The position numbers and the translations under genes were made by a program. 64,000 nt of DNA from Lepiota brunneoincarnata (taxonomy: Eukaryota > Basidiomycota > Agaricomycetes > Agaricales > Agaricaceae), in the NCBI GenBank assembly GCA_023014365.1, contig JAEBUN010000015.1, positions 496,001 through 560,000 on the forward strand. The letters are read 5' to 3'. Position 1 is the stretch's first letter; every line of letters begins with the position of its first letter. The notes below the pieces were generated by a model, which worked only from the letters and a program-made list of their open reading frames with translations, was not told where the DNA came from and searched no databases. Of the stretch, positions 53,374 to 64,000 are shown piece by piece.

Positions 53374-54684
53374 ATGGTCGCTCAGACAGACCTAATATTC
53401 GATTTGGTAAAGGCGGAAGAACTTCCCGATGCGATAGTCATCGAGCAGGAAGGTCGGCGACCCTTACGATAGACGAGAAGATAAGGCACACTCCTCATGT
53501 ACATTGCAGAATTCCCTCCCGATGAAGCCGCGAGTTTAGACAAGTTCAGGTGCGAATCTAGTCCTTCTACACGATTGGAATACCTCAACGATGCAACAGA
53601 TTTCGTCAGGAACAAGCACCCGACCTATTCCTTGGGGCATTCGTTCCATCGAACGATGGCGGTCGAAGAATCATTGGCTACATCTGTTCGACACTATCCC
53701 CCTCTGCAACCCTCACGCACGACTCCATGTCAGTCCACGTTCCAAACGCTTCTACCGTATGCATACACGCTATCTGCGTTGAGAAATCCTTCCAGAGGAA
53801 AGGTATCGGGGGGAGACTCCTCAACGAGTATGTCTCGCGACTACGAGGATGCGCACAATCTGGATCTGCATCTTATGAAAGGATCGCCTTGATCTCTCAC
53901 GATGATCTTATACCATTCTATGAGAACGCTGGGTTTAAGAACCTCGGGAAGAGTGATGTTGTACATGGGTCGTTGCCGTGGTATGAGTTATGCATAGATC
54001 TCAACGGTGCCGGGTCTGCACTCGCTCCATCGACAATCCCAGCCTCCCACATAGCGACCGTACCGGCTGCACAAAAAGGCGATCAACAAATTCCACCAGG
54101 TCTCTGGGAGTTGCTTCTGCGCGGGTCATCGTCAACGAGGGATAGACCTACAGGGAAACTGTTGTCGTCGTTCGATAATGGTGTGGGTGACGTCATTATC
54201 GCGAGCACAGAAGGAGCGTCGCTGAACAAGTATGATTTGAGGTGCCCGAGACCGGGATGCGGAAGTATAATCTTGAAGAAGGGAGTAGCAGTGTGGGTCG
54301 AAAGAGCTAGTGAACAGGTGTATATTTTCTCTGCACCATCTGCGGACCGTTGATATACTTTTCAATAGCTACAACCATCTGAGGTGCCTTTGAATCCTCT
54401 GCTCCCTCCCCTCCCGCCAGCTGGGGAAACGACTCAGTGGTGGATGGTTACGCCTTCTCCTATGGCTTTTGAGAACATTGGTTTTTCCAAGCCCGTCGGT
54501 AGTGCAGGTGAGTGCATCATCCTACACTCACCTGCGGGGGAGAGACACCAATTGCAACATGCGTTTAGGTTCGAAGAGAAAGTTGTTGGCTTGTGCAGAG
54601 TGCGACCTGGGCCCTCTGGGCTGGAGCGAGGAGGGCGGAACGGAATTCTGGCTTGCCTGTTTTCGTGTTGCATATTCCGACTAG
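53374..54684 (+). CDS. GNAT acetyltransferase fused to an Mss4/Dss4-like domain
   Basis: Five exons in clean frame, about 380 residues. The N-terminal GNAT part resembles AANAT-type N-acetyltransferases: FPPDEAASLDKFRFRQEQAP, IIGYICSTLSPSATLTHDSM, VCIHAICVEKSFQRKGIGGR (the acetyl-CoA loop QRKGIG) and ALISHDDLIPFYENAGF. The C-terminal part is Mss4/Dss4-like, a zinc fold that binds nucleotide-free Rab GTPases: DLRCPRPGCGSIILKKG (first Cys pair), WWMVTPSPMAFENIGFSKPV and LLACAECDLGPLGW (second pair CxxC), ending EFWLACFRVAYSD. The domains share exons without a stop between them (GSALAPSTIPASH linker), and the join lies inside one continuous exon. A link between acetylation and membrane traffic is speculation. 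Confidence 0.78.
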
Positions 54685-55634
54685 GTGTTTACGATACCGG
54701 GCTTCCGTCGAAATCCGAGATTGTTTGGTGCTCCACTCAACGTCCGAGCAGCTTGCGTCACGCCAAGCACTTCAACGGTATCTAGCGCCCCTCGTCCTCG
54801 GCTCTGCCCCTAGTTAGGGAAACGGTTTAAGGCGAAACCCCGCCCTAGTCTATGGTACTTGCAGCCAGGTGCTCCAGCACACGTGGGATTACGGAGAGTC
54901 CAAGGGTGCCAAGCACGGCGAATGCTCTACATGTGTCATGAGATAAGCCCTTCTTCGTTTATTCTTGAACATCAACCGAGGAGCATACTCCGTGGACAAA
55001 GAGAAATCGGACGCGCAAAGAACATCCATTCTTCTAGTCAAACAACAAGTCCACCGACACCCAGGAGCGATACTCTTGTAACAACAGGTTGATCTACTCT
55101 ACTATGCACTTACAACAGCTATTATGAAGTTGGGTACTTCATTATGGTGGCCGACGGGTACTGTCCATCATCCTAGCGGACACTGCTATAACGCTCACGG
55201 GTTCAATTTCAACAGGAGCGCTCTATCTCCATCGTCATCTACACCTTGACAAAAGGCTGCTGGAGGTGGCATGGCTGTTCGATTTAGGTATCAATCACAT
55301 AATCCACTCGCCTCCTGCTGCTTCTATGGCCACTAATGGCTTTGCAAAGACGTCGTTGAACGACGAGAAGGACCAAGTTAGGTTCTGTATCAATGTTCTA
55401 GTGGAGGATCGTGCCAAATTTAACGCAAGTACGTGAAGGACTTTGACTGCTTTCGGCGAATCCTGTGATATCTGACTACCTGGACACAGGTTCACACGCA
55501 GGAAACATGGCTGAGCGTCGGAACAATTGCATAATTTCATCGACAGACACCAAACTTCTAGCCTGCGGGCATTGCTGTGCTAATGAACAATGTGCATAAA
55601 CGAACTAAAAGGAAATGCCTGCGTTCTGAAAATG
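54685..55634. other. Intergenic, hydrophobin upstream region
   Basis: No gene recognised. It presumably holds the hydrophobin promoter, which is typically long and developmentally regulated in mushrooms. Confidence 0.45.
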
Positions 55635-55642
55635 TATAAAAG
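55635..55642 (+). promoter_or_regulatory. TATA box of the hydrophobin gene
   Basis: TATAAAAG 94 bp before the start codon, followed by the CT-rich leader expected of a strongly expressed fungal gene. Confidence 0.6.
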
Positions 55643-55735
55643 CAGTGAAGTCTGAGCACAGATACCTCAGTTCCACTCCTCACTCAGAACTACTTCCCAA
55701 CTACATCGCATCACTTGCTTTTTTGCAACATCACC

Positions 55736-56233
55736 ATGTTCTCTAAACTTGCCGTCGTTGCCGTTGTTGCCACCGCTGTCGTTGCTCAGACCAGCAAATG
55801 CAATGTTGGTTCAATGCAATGCTGTATGCATATTTTTTGTTCGTGGTTCGGGGACTCTTGCTGACTCTTGTTTTTCTTATCTAGGCAAGTCGGTTCAGAA
55901 AGCCGACAGCAAGCAGGCCGCCTCAGCACTTGGTGCTCTTAACATCCCGATCGGCGCTGTCCAGGGTCTCGTTGGTCTCACTTGCAACCCCATAAGCGTC
56001 ATTGGCATCGGTGCCGGTTCCAACTGGTGAGTGGATCTCCATTCAAAAGATATGGGCAGTTGTAGCTAAGCTCTTGATGATCACTTTTTAGCAATGCTTC
56101 CCCCGTTTGCTGCAAGGATAACAGCTTCAGTATGTCTCTAGATGGCCTTGGGTACGGTCTGATTACTAATGGTATATCATCAACAGATGGAGTCGTCGCT
56201 CTGGGTTGCACTCCCATCAACATCAACCTCTAA
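55736..56233 (+). CDS. Class I hydrophobin
   Basis: A small secreted protein of about 105 residues that self-assembles into amphipathic films on hyphae and fruit bodies. Signal peptide MFSKLAVVAVVATAVVAQ. The eight cysteines follow the hydrophobin pattern: KCNVGSMQCC (C1, C2-C3), GLTCNPISVIG (C4), NCNASPVCC (C5, C6-C7) and LGCTPININL (C8). The wide C3-C4 gap and the hydrophobic segment IPIGAVQGLVGL fit class I. Three introns of typical size and position; all splices keep frame. Confidence 0.92.
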
Positions 56234-56350
56234 GTTTTCAACCTAGAGATGGCCGTTTCTCGCTCTCGTAGATTATATTGTGACCTAGTACTATCGTGTG
56301 ACATGAATGTTGTATGTCGATCGACTTGCTATGTGAGGTGGAAAAAATTC

Positions 56351-56448
56351 TGAGTCGACCCAGGCTCGAACTGAGGACCTTCTGTGAGCACCCAGCCTCT
56401 AAGCTGGAGGTGTTAGACAGATGCGATAACCAACTACGCCATCGACCC
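56351..56448 (-). tRNA. tRNA-Val (AAC) with a 24-nt intron
   Basis: Cloverleaf by eye on the minus strand: acceptor GGGTCGA pairs with TCGACTC (one G-T), discriminator A; D stem GCG/CGC; anticodon stem TCTGT/ACAGA with loop CTAACAC (anticodon AAC); T stem CTCAG/CTGGG with loop TTCGAGC. The intron lies one base 3' of the anticodon, the usual place. CCA is not encoded, as in eukaryotes. Confidence 0.85.
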
Positions 56449-57155
56449 TCTGACTATACTCGAATCATTAGAATTCTAGCCCGCACCAATTGCCATTGGT
56501 GCCGCATGCCCACTGCCCATAAAATATAGCATGCTACGACGCCACTTTCTGATTAGGATGCAAGAGAACACACTCAAGGCAGCGTTTTCCTATCACTACA
56601 GTGGAGGGACACATAAATCAGCATCTATGCATCGGATTATAGGGTGCAGGTGTGTGGCACTCAAGGTCCCCATTGCCCAGCGAGAGGCCCCCCAAGGTAT
56701 AACAAGGCCTAGCCTGTACTGTCAATCGAGCTGCCTAGGCTATACTTTGTGGCATCCACCGACAGTGTAACAAGCACAAAGTGATTCATCACAGTACAAG
56801 TATGATGCTGGGAGCGGGATTCAAGTTCTGGGGTTGGATCACGATCAGCTATGGCTAGTGGTTTGCTGTGGTTCTTGATGTTCAGGTGTGACAAACTGAT
56901 TTTCTGCTGGTTTCATACTGATCAACAGAGACCAGAGCTGCGAAAGTAGTCCTCTGTAGCCGGCAGTGTGGTGGTGATTATCACTCGATTGATCATTACG
57001 TACCTAGCCAAACCAGTTCCTCTATTCGTGGATCAAATGATACAAGATGGGCTAGAGGCGACACACAGGCTCTTAACACTCGGAGGGGGGGTCGTCGCCC
57101 ATCTCTTCCTACCCGTGTACCCCCTTTTCCTCCGTCCCCTCTTTCGTTCTCTACC
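56449..57155. other. Intergenic
   Basis: No gene recognised between the tRNA and the membrane-protein gene. Confidence 0.45.
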
Positions 57156-58620
57156 ATGCCCTCCAGTGTGATTGCCGGTTTCAATGCTTTAGTTATAATA
57201 TCGTTCCTTTTCGGACTTTTAGTTTTGAGCACTGCAATTTTCTCACCTAGAGTTCAACGACCACCGCGTTGGTATGGATTCCTGGTGCCGGTATTTCTAT
57301 ATGATATTGTCCTCACTGCTTGCAATGGGCTTCCAAACGAGTACCGGCCCACCGCTAGCCCTGTGCGGATTCCAGGCCCTCCTTCTATACTCTATTCCCG
57401 GCTGGTGAGTCTCTCGTGTCACAGGATCTTTCATCAATAACAGGATATTCAGGGTGGTTGTAGCGTTCGGATGTTTTATGATCGGCGTAAGTTTGTAGCT
57501 TTCCGTTGAAATGTGTTCTGACTGATCGTGATCGTTATAGTTCTACATCGAGCTCAAGTGGACGGTGCGAGAAGAAGAGGACGAGGAGACCAAGCCCTTC
57601 TCTCTCTCGAAACGCGCAAAGGTCGTGGTCAGTATCCCTCTCTTGTTCTTACGGACGTTCTTTGTTTATGATAAACTAGTTAATCGGGACGCCCCTGGTG
57701 GCTTTTGTTATCTTCTTGCTGATAAACGGATTGGTGGGTTACAAGGCTCGCTTACCTGTGGTTGATCAACCGACATCCTGCTTTTCAGTTCGTGCACCTT
57801 TCTTCGGAGAAAGTGCCCGTGGCTTTGAATAAATATAAATTATACTGTACACCCAAGATACGCACAGGGTTTGTGATTTCTACTCTACCCCTCATTTCTG
57901 CCGTGACTAGATAGGGATTTATGAGCAGGATCTACGTTGGCGGTGCCATAATGTGCATTGGGATGCTTCTCTGGGTCTTTATAATGGGTAAGGTTTATGC
58001 CCGTTGCCATGGAAAAACGAACTGAAAGGGGGGGGCCCAAGTTAAAATGGGAATTCTCTTGAACAGGCACTACATCCAGCTCAGGGGGAGTGCGGAAACG
58101 ATTTATCAACGGGTCCTTTCGGTGTATATTCGGGCAACAGCGATTTTCGCTGCTTGCTCAGTTGTAATTGGGTACGCCAGTTGTATTCAGAATAGCTGAT
58201 AACCCATTGACCTTGCAAAGATTTTATATATCGTCCATGGCAACTGGAAACGCTGATAACTTGTTGAGTTCCTATTGTCTCTCACTTCGTAAGTCTGGTA
58301 ATCCCAAGTCTTCAGGTTGTATTGGTAACAGCATTTAATCAGTCAGCTAGCATAATTATATTCGTAGTTTTCGGGACCCAGAAGGTAAGAACATACGCAA
58401 AGCCCCGAATCACTTCTGACACCAGGGCCAGGATATTATGAACAGCTGGGCGTTCTGGCGGAAACAATCAGATCTTCGAAACGAAGATCGAACTTCTCTG
58501 TCTGATCCTGAACCTGCCACGACAAAACCGACAAACGTATGGGGTCGAATCGGGTATAACTGGAACCTGGGGTCAGCGGCGCAGACGATTGCCAGCTTTC
58601 AGACTTCATCCCGGCCTTGA
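57156..58620 (+). CDS. Multi-pass membrane protein, possible fungal GPCR-like
   Basis: Helical segments in order: FNALVIISFLFGLLVLSTAIF, GFLVPVFLYDIVLTLAMGF, LALCGFQALLLYSIPG, RVVVAFGCFMIGFYIEL, KVVLIGTPLVAFVIFLLING, IYVGGAIMCIGMLLWVFIM, IRATAIFAACSVVIG, then a cytoplasmic tail beginning WAFWRKQSD. The layout resembles seven-helix receptor-like proteins of Agaricomycetes, but no ligand family is recognised. An extra T at 57317 (inside AC-G) breaks the second helix; skipping it joins it to GFQTSTGPPLALCGFQ. The splice near 57990-58060 also fails to keep the expected frame by one base, so the gene may be damaged or have an exon I missed. Confidence 0.5.
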
Positions 58621-59014
58621 TATACCTCGAGTGACTTAGTCGCTGGTGATTCTGGTTATAACCAGTAAAATTTTTTGTTTCAAGAGATAGATAATTTCCT
58701 TGCGTTGCTACCACACTCCTTGATATTTCGTTATCTAAGCATGTATTTCTCGGACGGCCAAATAGAGCCGGTGTCGCCTGCGACACCTAATTTGTTCACG
58801 GTTTTTTTTGGCTGTGTAGAACGCCAAGATGGGGATTGAATGATGTCCTTGCGATGATCAACTCAGGCGCTCTGGAGTTATATCAGTCGCGGGAGGTTGT
58901 GTGGGCCATGGTGACGGGAGCGTTCAAGCGCTCAAGCAAAGTACTCAACCAATTTGTATCATGTGATCCATCTGAACCTCACCCCCCCGAGTCTCTAGAA
59001 TCTTGACTTCCACC
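58621..59014. other. Intergenic
   Basis: No gene recognised. Spacer between the membrane-protein gene and the gamma-tubulin complex gene. Confidence 0.45.
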
Positions 59015-62000
59015 ATGAATCCATACACACCGGGAGCAGGGGTCGAAAGGAGAAGGAAAACGTTCGCTTTATCAGCGAGGGAGTATACCAAAGTCCGGTG
59101 GCTTCATCCATCCTGGCTGGTGGGCCTGACGCTGGTTTTGACAGATCACAGGGACCATTGCGTCTGTCCGTCGGAGTCACGTACGAGATGGACTTGAAGA
59201 CGATGTAGATGTTCAAGTCCACTACTCGCGCGAAGGAGGGTCAAAAAGTGCGCTTTCCAGCTTCTGGTTCTCGTGCCCGCGTTCAATAAATCACTCAGAC
59301 CAGAATGAGTCCTCTTTTATTGCTGAAACATCGTTCGTTCGGGCTCCGCTGAATTCGCGTGTCGTATCCAACAACTCCGCGCCAAAATCGAAAGGGAAGG
59401 CTAAGCAAGAGGCTCTTGATCGCGTGCCGCTGGAGATCCAAGAGGCGATTATACTCGAGGATTTACTTTATGTCTTGATGGTGGGCAGAATTTCCGCTAT
59501 TGACTTTTGTTGCATGCTCATTAGCCGGAGTGAAGGGCATTGAAGGAACATATATCACCTTTGATCCAGATTACTCAGCCGAAGATGACGATCCACTGCA
59601 GGGAATTCGGTTCGTGGTTTCCAGTTCACTAGGTGAGAAAGCATGACCCCCAGTTGCATATTTCGAGCTGAACCCGCGATAGATTCTTCCCTTAGAGATT
59701 TAGTAGAGCGTATCTTGCCACTAGGAACGTATTATACCGCTGTATCAGCGTTCGTTGAACACCGGAGCCATCTTGACTATGGACTGGTCAACCATGCTCT
59801 TTGTGCAGCCATCCGTGATATGCTCAAGGTCCGTGGTTCTTCATCATCTGCTACTGCAGACTATAATCCCGTCGTGTTATCCAGGATTATCAGACCCTCC
59901 TTTCGCAGCTCGAACATGCGTTCAATACTTCGCCCCAGTTTTCCCTTCAAAAACTCTGGTTCTACGTCCACCCAACCGTACACACACTCTCCCTCATATA
60001 CCAACTCACCATAGAACTCGCCACCGCTGACGTAGACGATTCTGCTTCTCTTCTCTCGACCTCTTCATCTGATGTTGATCCGGAGGAAGAAGCGAGGAAT
60101 GAGGCATTAGGTATAGGAGGCGCGAAACTACGTGCGGTGCTCTCAGAGATTACCAAGAACGGCGTCTCTGGATCGAGCGGGATTGCGGTAAAAGGTGGAG
60201 AGGTATTGGCTATCATTTATGATCGAATGCAGAATTTGAGCGGCGACCCTACTGCGAGTACCATCTATGGCACATTGCTGAAGGCTGCAGGAAAACCATA
60301 CGTTAATATGATCCGGAATTGGGTTTCAACGGGGAAGCTAGTGGACCCTTACGAGGAGCTTCTTGTCAAGGAGAGCAAATTCATCAATCGTGGGATATTG
60401 GAGATGGATTATACGGACGAGTATTGGGAGAGACGATATACGGCAGGTTGCAGTAAATCTTATAAGAGATGTTGGCTCATGGCAGGTTTTAGCTACGCGA
60501 CGGCTCGATCTCTACATCCTCCAAACGTTCGCAGGCTGGTGTACCCCCACCGCGATCCAACGGCCGGTTGCCTGGAGGAGCGTGTATTCCACCCCTACTT
60601 GAGGGGTGGAAACATAAGATTTTGCTCGCGGGGAAATACCTCAATGTGATACGCGAATGTGGTATCGAGCTGAAATCAGAGAATGTACCTACGGAAGACG
60701 AAGAGTTGTCGCTGGACAACGACAAGTATGCGCTCTCTATTTTTTTTCTTTGTTAATTGTTTGATTCGTATTCCCAGATTTTATAAGTTCATCGAGAACG
60801 CCTATTCATATGCGAACAGAACACTTATTCAATTGCTCCTGGAGGATCAACAACTCATACCCCGCTTGCGATCTCTAAAACGCTATTTCTTCCTATCGCA
60901 GTCATCGTTTTTGACTCACTTGCTCGATCTTTCCTCCACTGAGCTTCGAAAAGCTTCCCGCTCGGCATCGATCGTCAAGTTGCAGAGCTTGCTCGATCTG
61001 GCATTGAATACTGATGCCCATGGAGAAGACACACTGTACAGGGAAGATGTGAAAGTGACTATGGCTGATAGTGGATTGTACGACTTTTTGTTGAAAGTCG
61101 TCAACGTCAGTGGAATTGGTGGGAAAGCTGAAGAAGGTGGAGAGGATGGGAGCGTTAATCAGGTGCATGAAGAAACGAAGAAGGAAAAGGATGATAAGAA
61201 GTCGATGCTTGGTGAGTCCTCCGCAAATCACAAACACGCCGCCTAATTGCAACCAACAGCCATCGATGCACTGACGCTGGACTATACCGTCAAGTTCCCA
61301 GTTTCCCTCGTCATCTCGCGTAAAACGATCCTTCGGTACCAACTCCTTTTCCGCTTCCTCCTCCATCTCAAACATATCGAGCAATCCCTCTCGTCAATGT
61401 GGATCGAGCAAAAGACAACACCCTGGCGCCGGGTAATGTCTCATCACCCTGACTTTGAACGATGGAGACTCCGCGTGTGTCTGCTGCGGGCACGGATGTT
61501 GTCTTTTATACACCAGATACTTGCATTCGCGACATTTGAGGTTCTGGAGCCGAATTGGCGTGTGCTCGAGGCCAAGCTGGAGAAAGTTACAACTGTGGAT
61601 CAGTTGCTCCGTGACCATGTGGATTTCTTGGATACGTGCCTGAAAGAGTGCATGCTGACGAGTTCAAAGCTCCTACGGGTAAGTCAAAAGATACACTTGT
61701 GCTTCCCCAACCCCAGGATCTCACCCTCATTTGATTGCTAGGCATACTCCCGTCTGATCGTTACATGCTCGACATTCGCGGTGTATACCTCTAATTTCAC
61801 GAAATCGGCAAATCAAGCTATTGCTGCATCGGAGACACCGGAGGGAGATCAAGCGATGGCAAAGAGGTGGGACTTTCTTGGGAAATTTGAGACAAACTTC
61901 AATCATTGGTGAGTGCTGGGATGTCTAGATGAGAACTTGGTTGACGAGCTTGTTCAGGTTCCAAGTGCACTTGGATTGCGTCCAATTCTACGCCTCTAGT

Positions 62001-62066
62001 GAAAATGTGTCACTGTTACCCCTTGTATTACGGCTAAACAGTGTCAAGTCTACTGCGTACAACTAG
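59015..62066 (+). CDS. GCP2: Gamma-tubulin complex component 2 (Spc97-like)
   Basis: A core subunit of the gamma-tubulin complex that nucleates microtubules at spindle pole bodies. From 59390 on the exons join cleanly: EIQEAIILEDLLYVLM, GIEGTYITFDPDYSAEDDDP, LRDLVERILPLGTYYTAV, LEHAFNTSPQFSLQKLWFYV, GGEVLAIIYDRMQNLSGDP, ESKFINRGILEMDYTDEYW, LPGGACIPPLLEGWKHK, YFFLSQSSFLTHLLDLSS, IDALTLDYTVKFPVSLVISR, LLFRFLLHLKHIEQSLSSMW, HVDFLDTCLKECMLTSSKLL and HLDCVQFYASSENVSLLPL. Intron 60443-60492 (50 nt) has a GC donor (GCAGGT) and joins ERRYT to LRDGS. The N-terminus is uncertain: ATG 59015 (MNPYTPGAGVERRRK) is plausible but must be spliced to the region near 59300. No frame breaks in the traced part. 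Confidence 0.85.
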
Positions 62067-62353
62067 TTTACCCGGTCGTGTATTTTGGGTTTTAATACTG
62101 TTCCCTTATCTTTGCACTACTACTTGTGAAACGATCAATCAACTACGCGCAGGCATTTTGCTAGCCAAGGTGCCAGCGACGGAATGATGATCTTGACGAC
62201 GGAGGGCGATGACCGAAAAGGGACTTGTTTGTTTCGGAGAGAGCGTGTCAACAACCCCTCCCGGTCTACACACCTGTCCATTCCTACCCTCCTACCTGCT
62301 CCTCTCTCCTCGCGTCCACAACACACGCATTAGCACAGACTGTTTCCGTCACG

Positions 62354-63355
62354 ATGGGCGAGGTGGTAAATGTCCTCGTTGCATTTGCAGTCATCATCTT
62401 TCTCGTCCGTTGGATCACTTCCGGTACTATGTCTTCCCCTTCCATATTACTCGTTTCCGTCAAAGTTGTAGTGCTCATACGGCATCTGCTGCAGGGAAAA
62501 ATCCGAACGACAGGTCGCGACAGAGGTCACCCGCTGAAATCCTGGGATTCCGCCCGAAGAACGTCAGCCAAGATATGGTGTGTTTTTTTCGATGATTCTC
62601 GTCTCCTTCGGCGAAAGCAGTCCCTGTGCGCTTCTTCGCCGCCGAACTTTTTTGTCGGACCCAACCTCTCCTACCCCTTGGAGTTGCCACTCGAGAGCTC
62701 TGCTGACGATGTTCTCACCCACCCGCTCCTTCCAGATCACAACAATTTCCAACATGTTCCCTGACATTCCTACGTACGTTCGATCAGCTCTTCAAGGGGA
62801 ACTGTATGTCGTTCTCATTCCGGGCTTTAGCGATAATATCAGATACGATCTCCTACGCTCAGGGAGCGTCGAGGTGACCACAAATAAGATCCTCGAACGA
62901 GGCTACCTAGAAGCTGTACGTCCGCTAGACCCGCCCCGACCCTACGGGACTGACATTTTCTTGCATCGCTCCAACAGCCCTCAGCAGCATTCTATACCCT
63001 CTACCCACCCTCCAACACTACCTCACCCAACGCACCCGCCACTAACCAACGCTCAACATCCCAACGTGCAGCTGAGAAGCGGCCAGAGAAAAACGCGAGT
63101 CTAATTTCGCGGTTCGACCTCGAGCAGCGCATAGCTGGTAGCGAGGAACGGGTCTCAGAAGAAGAGGTAGGCGGTAGGGCGCTGTGGGAGGATACTCCCG
63201 AGAAGCGAGAAGTGAGCCTGAGAGAGAGGAAGGCAAAGATGATTTTGGCTGCGAGACAGTGAGTAATAATTTTCGGTCGTTGTCCTGATATCGCTTCCTG
63301 ACTAGCATCTAGGCGTATGTTGGCCCAGCAACAAAAGGTAGCCTCAGGCTCATGA
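62354..63355 (+). CDS. CUE-domain membrane protein (Cue1-like)
   Basis: About 195 residues from five exons. The N-terminal membrane helix MGEVVNVLVAFAVIIFLVRW precedes a basic linker (KNPNDRSRQRSPAEILGFRP). A CUE ubiquitin-binding domain follows: ITTISNMFPDIPTDNIRYDL with the MFP motif, then GSVEVTTNKILERGYL (di-Leu-like end). The polar C-terminus has a helical ERKAKMILAARQRML tail. This resembles yeast Cue1, an ER anchor for the E2 Ubc7 in ER-associated degradation; the equivalence is inferred. The third exon begins 142 bp further on than a simple reading would suggest, with an acceptor before ATC ACA. All splices keep frame. Confidence 0.75.
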
Positions 63356-64000
63356 TCCCCGCTACGATCCTAATAGACCATACCAACGTTGTACCTGCAC
63401 CCTAAATCCTATTGCCTAATGCATGTTATCGTGGATATACGGACCACTGCCGAAGACCTGCCAGCCTTGTCTGTGCCACGCCCTCGTGGACAGTTTCGAT
63501 GTCATCAGCACACTAAGATCTAGTCTATGGAGCTTGCTAGCGCCACCGTCATCCGTGCAGCGCGTAGTGTACTGGCCACCCGGAGCCACCAGTTCTGCAG
63601 ACCCACTTCGTGCATAGCGCTCAGTGCAGGCTATGCAGCTCGTCTTTGCCGTTGAGAACCAAGCTGGCTCCCGCCGGCCTTGAAGGCGTGGTCCTCCAAA
63701 AGGCCCACCGCTCAACGATGTCCTGTCATATTATGTTAAGTACTGACAGGGACATGAGCCGTTAGTTCATAGACTAACCCTTTGTGTTCCAAGTGCAATA
63801 AAGATAACGGTAGGCGCTATCAATAAGCCAGACACCACGGATCAGCAACATATGATATAGAGCACAAATCTTTGCCTCACCTATCAGGTATGAGAATGCG
63901 CTGACAATGTGCAATGCATTCAGATCTACGACACTGACGATTCCCAACCTATTTGCATCCGTTCTCAGTCTCCCGGAAAAAAATTGGACATGGATATTCC
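63356..64000. other. No gene recognised
   Basis: Short frames only, without motif. A gene could begin beyond the window edge. Confidence 0.4.

Overview
The window looks like nuclear DNA of a filamentous basidiomycete, most likely an Agaricomycete. The genes are crowded and cut by many 45-60 bp introns. The content also fits: a pentafunctional AROM gene, a class I hydrophobin, a CPL1-like secreted protein, a GH95 fucosidase, two cytochrome P450s, seven-helix membrane-protein families and a fungal HNH-nuclease gene. All gene models were traced by eye from reading frames, splice sites and family motifs. No aligner was used.

Layout. 1-2.1 kb: 3' part of a seven-helix membrane-protein gene. 2.7-4.1 kb: RGS/Rax1-like protein. 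4.6-6.2 kb: carboxymuconolactone-decarboxylase-like domain fused to an alpha/beta hydrolase. 6.7-7.6 kb (-): Mediator subunit 8. 8.8-11 kb: P450. 11.1-12.1 kb: mitochondrial HMG-box protein. 12.2-13.4 kb (-): phosphotransferase-like. 13.6-13.9 kb (-): TFIIH subunit Tfb5. 14.2-15.6 kb: ribose-5-phosphate isomerase. 16-21 kb: AROM. 21.3-24.1 kb: CPL1-like secreted protein. 24.4-25.4 kb (-): V-ATPase subunit E. 25.7-26.7 kb: TRIC-like membrane protein. 29-30.6 kb: delta-9 desaturase with cytochrome b5. 30.8-32.5 kb: coiled-coil protein. 32.7-35.4 kb: mitochondrial aconitase. 35.7-47.4 kb: accessory region with a duplicated segment, an intact seven-helix gene, a broken HNH gene, a second P450 and a pair of direct repeats. 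48.2-51.8 kb: GH95. 53.4-54.7 kb: GNAT-Mss4 fusion. 55.7-56.2 kb: hydrophobin. 56.4 kb (-): tRNA-Val. 57.2-58.6 kb: multi-pass membrane protein. 59-62.1 kb: gamma-tubulin complex protein 2. 62.4-63.4 kb: CUE-domain protein.

Most genes are ordinary housekeeping genes with no shared pathway, but three kinds of oddity stand out. First, several genes are broken by single extra bases. Nearly all shift the frame the same way, and about 22 of roughly 30 fall exactly between the C and the G of what the conserved protein implies was a CpG, most often giving CTG or CAG. They cluster in AROM (8) and the HNH gene (7), while many neighbours have none. This is either a methylation-linked sequencing artefact or an unusual mutational process. 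Second, at least seven introns begin with GC instead of GT, about 5% of those traced. Third, there are two domain fusions, one of them in the reverse order of the bacterial PcaL fusion.
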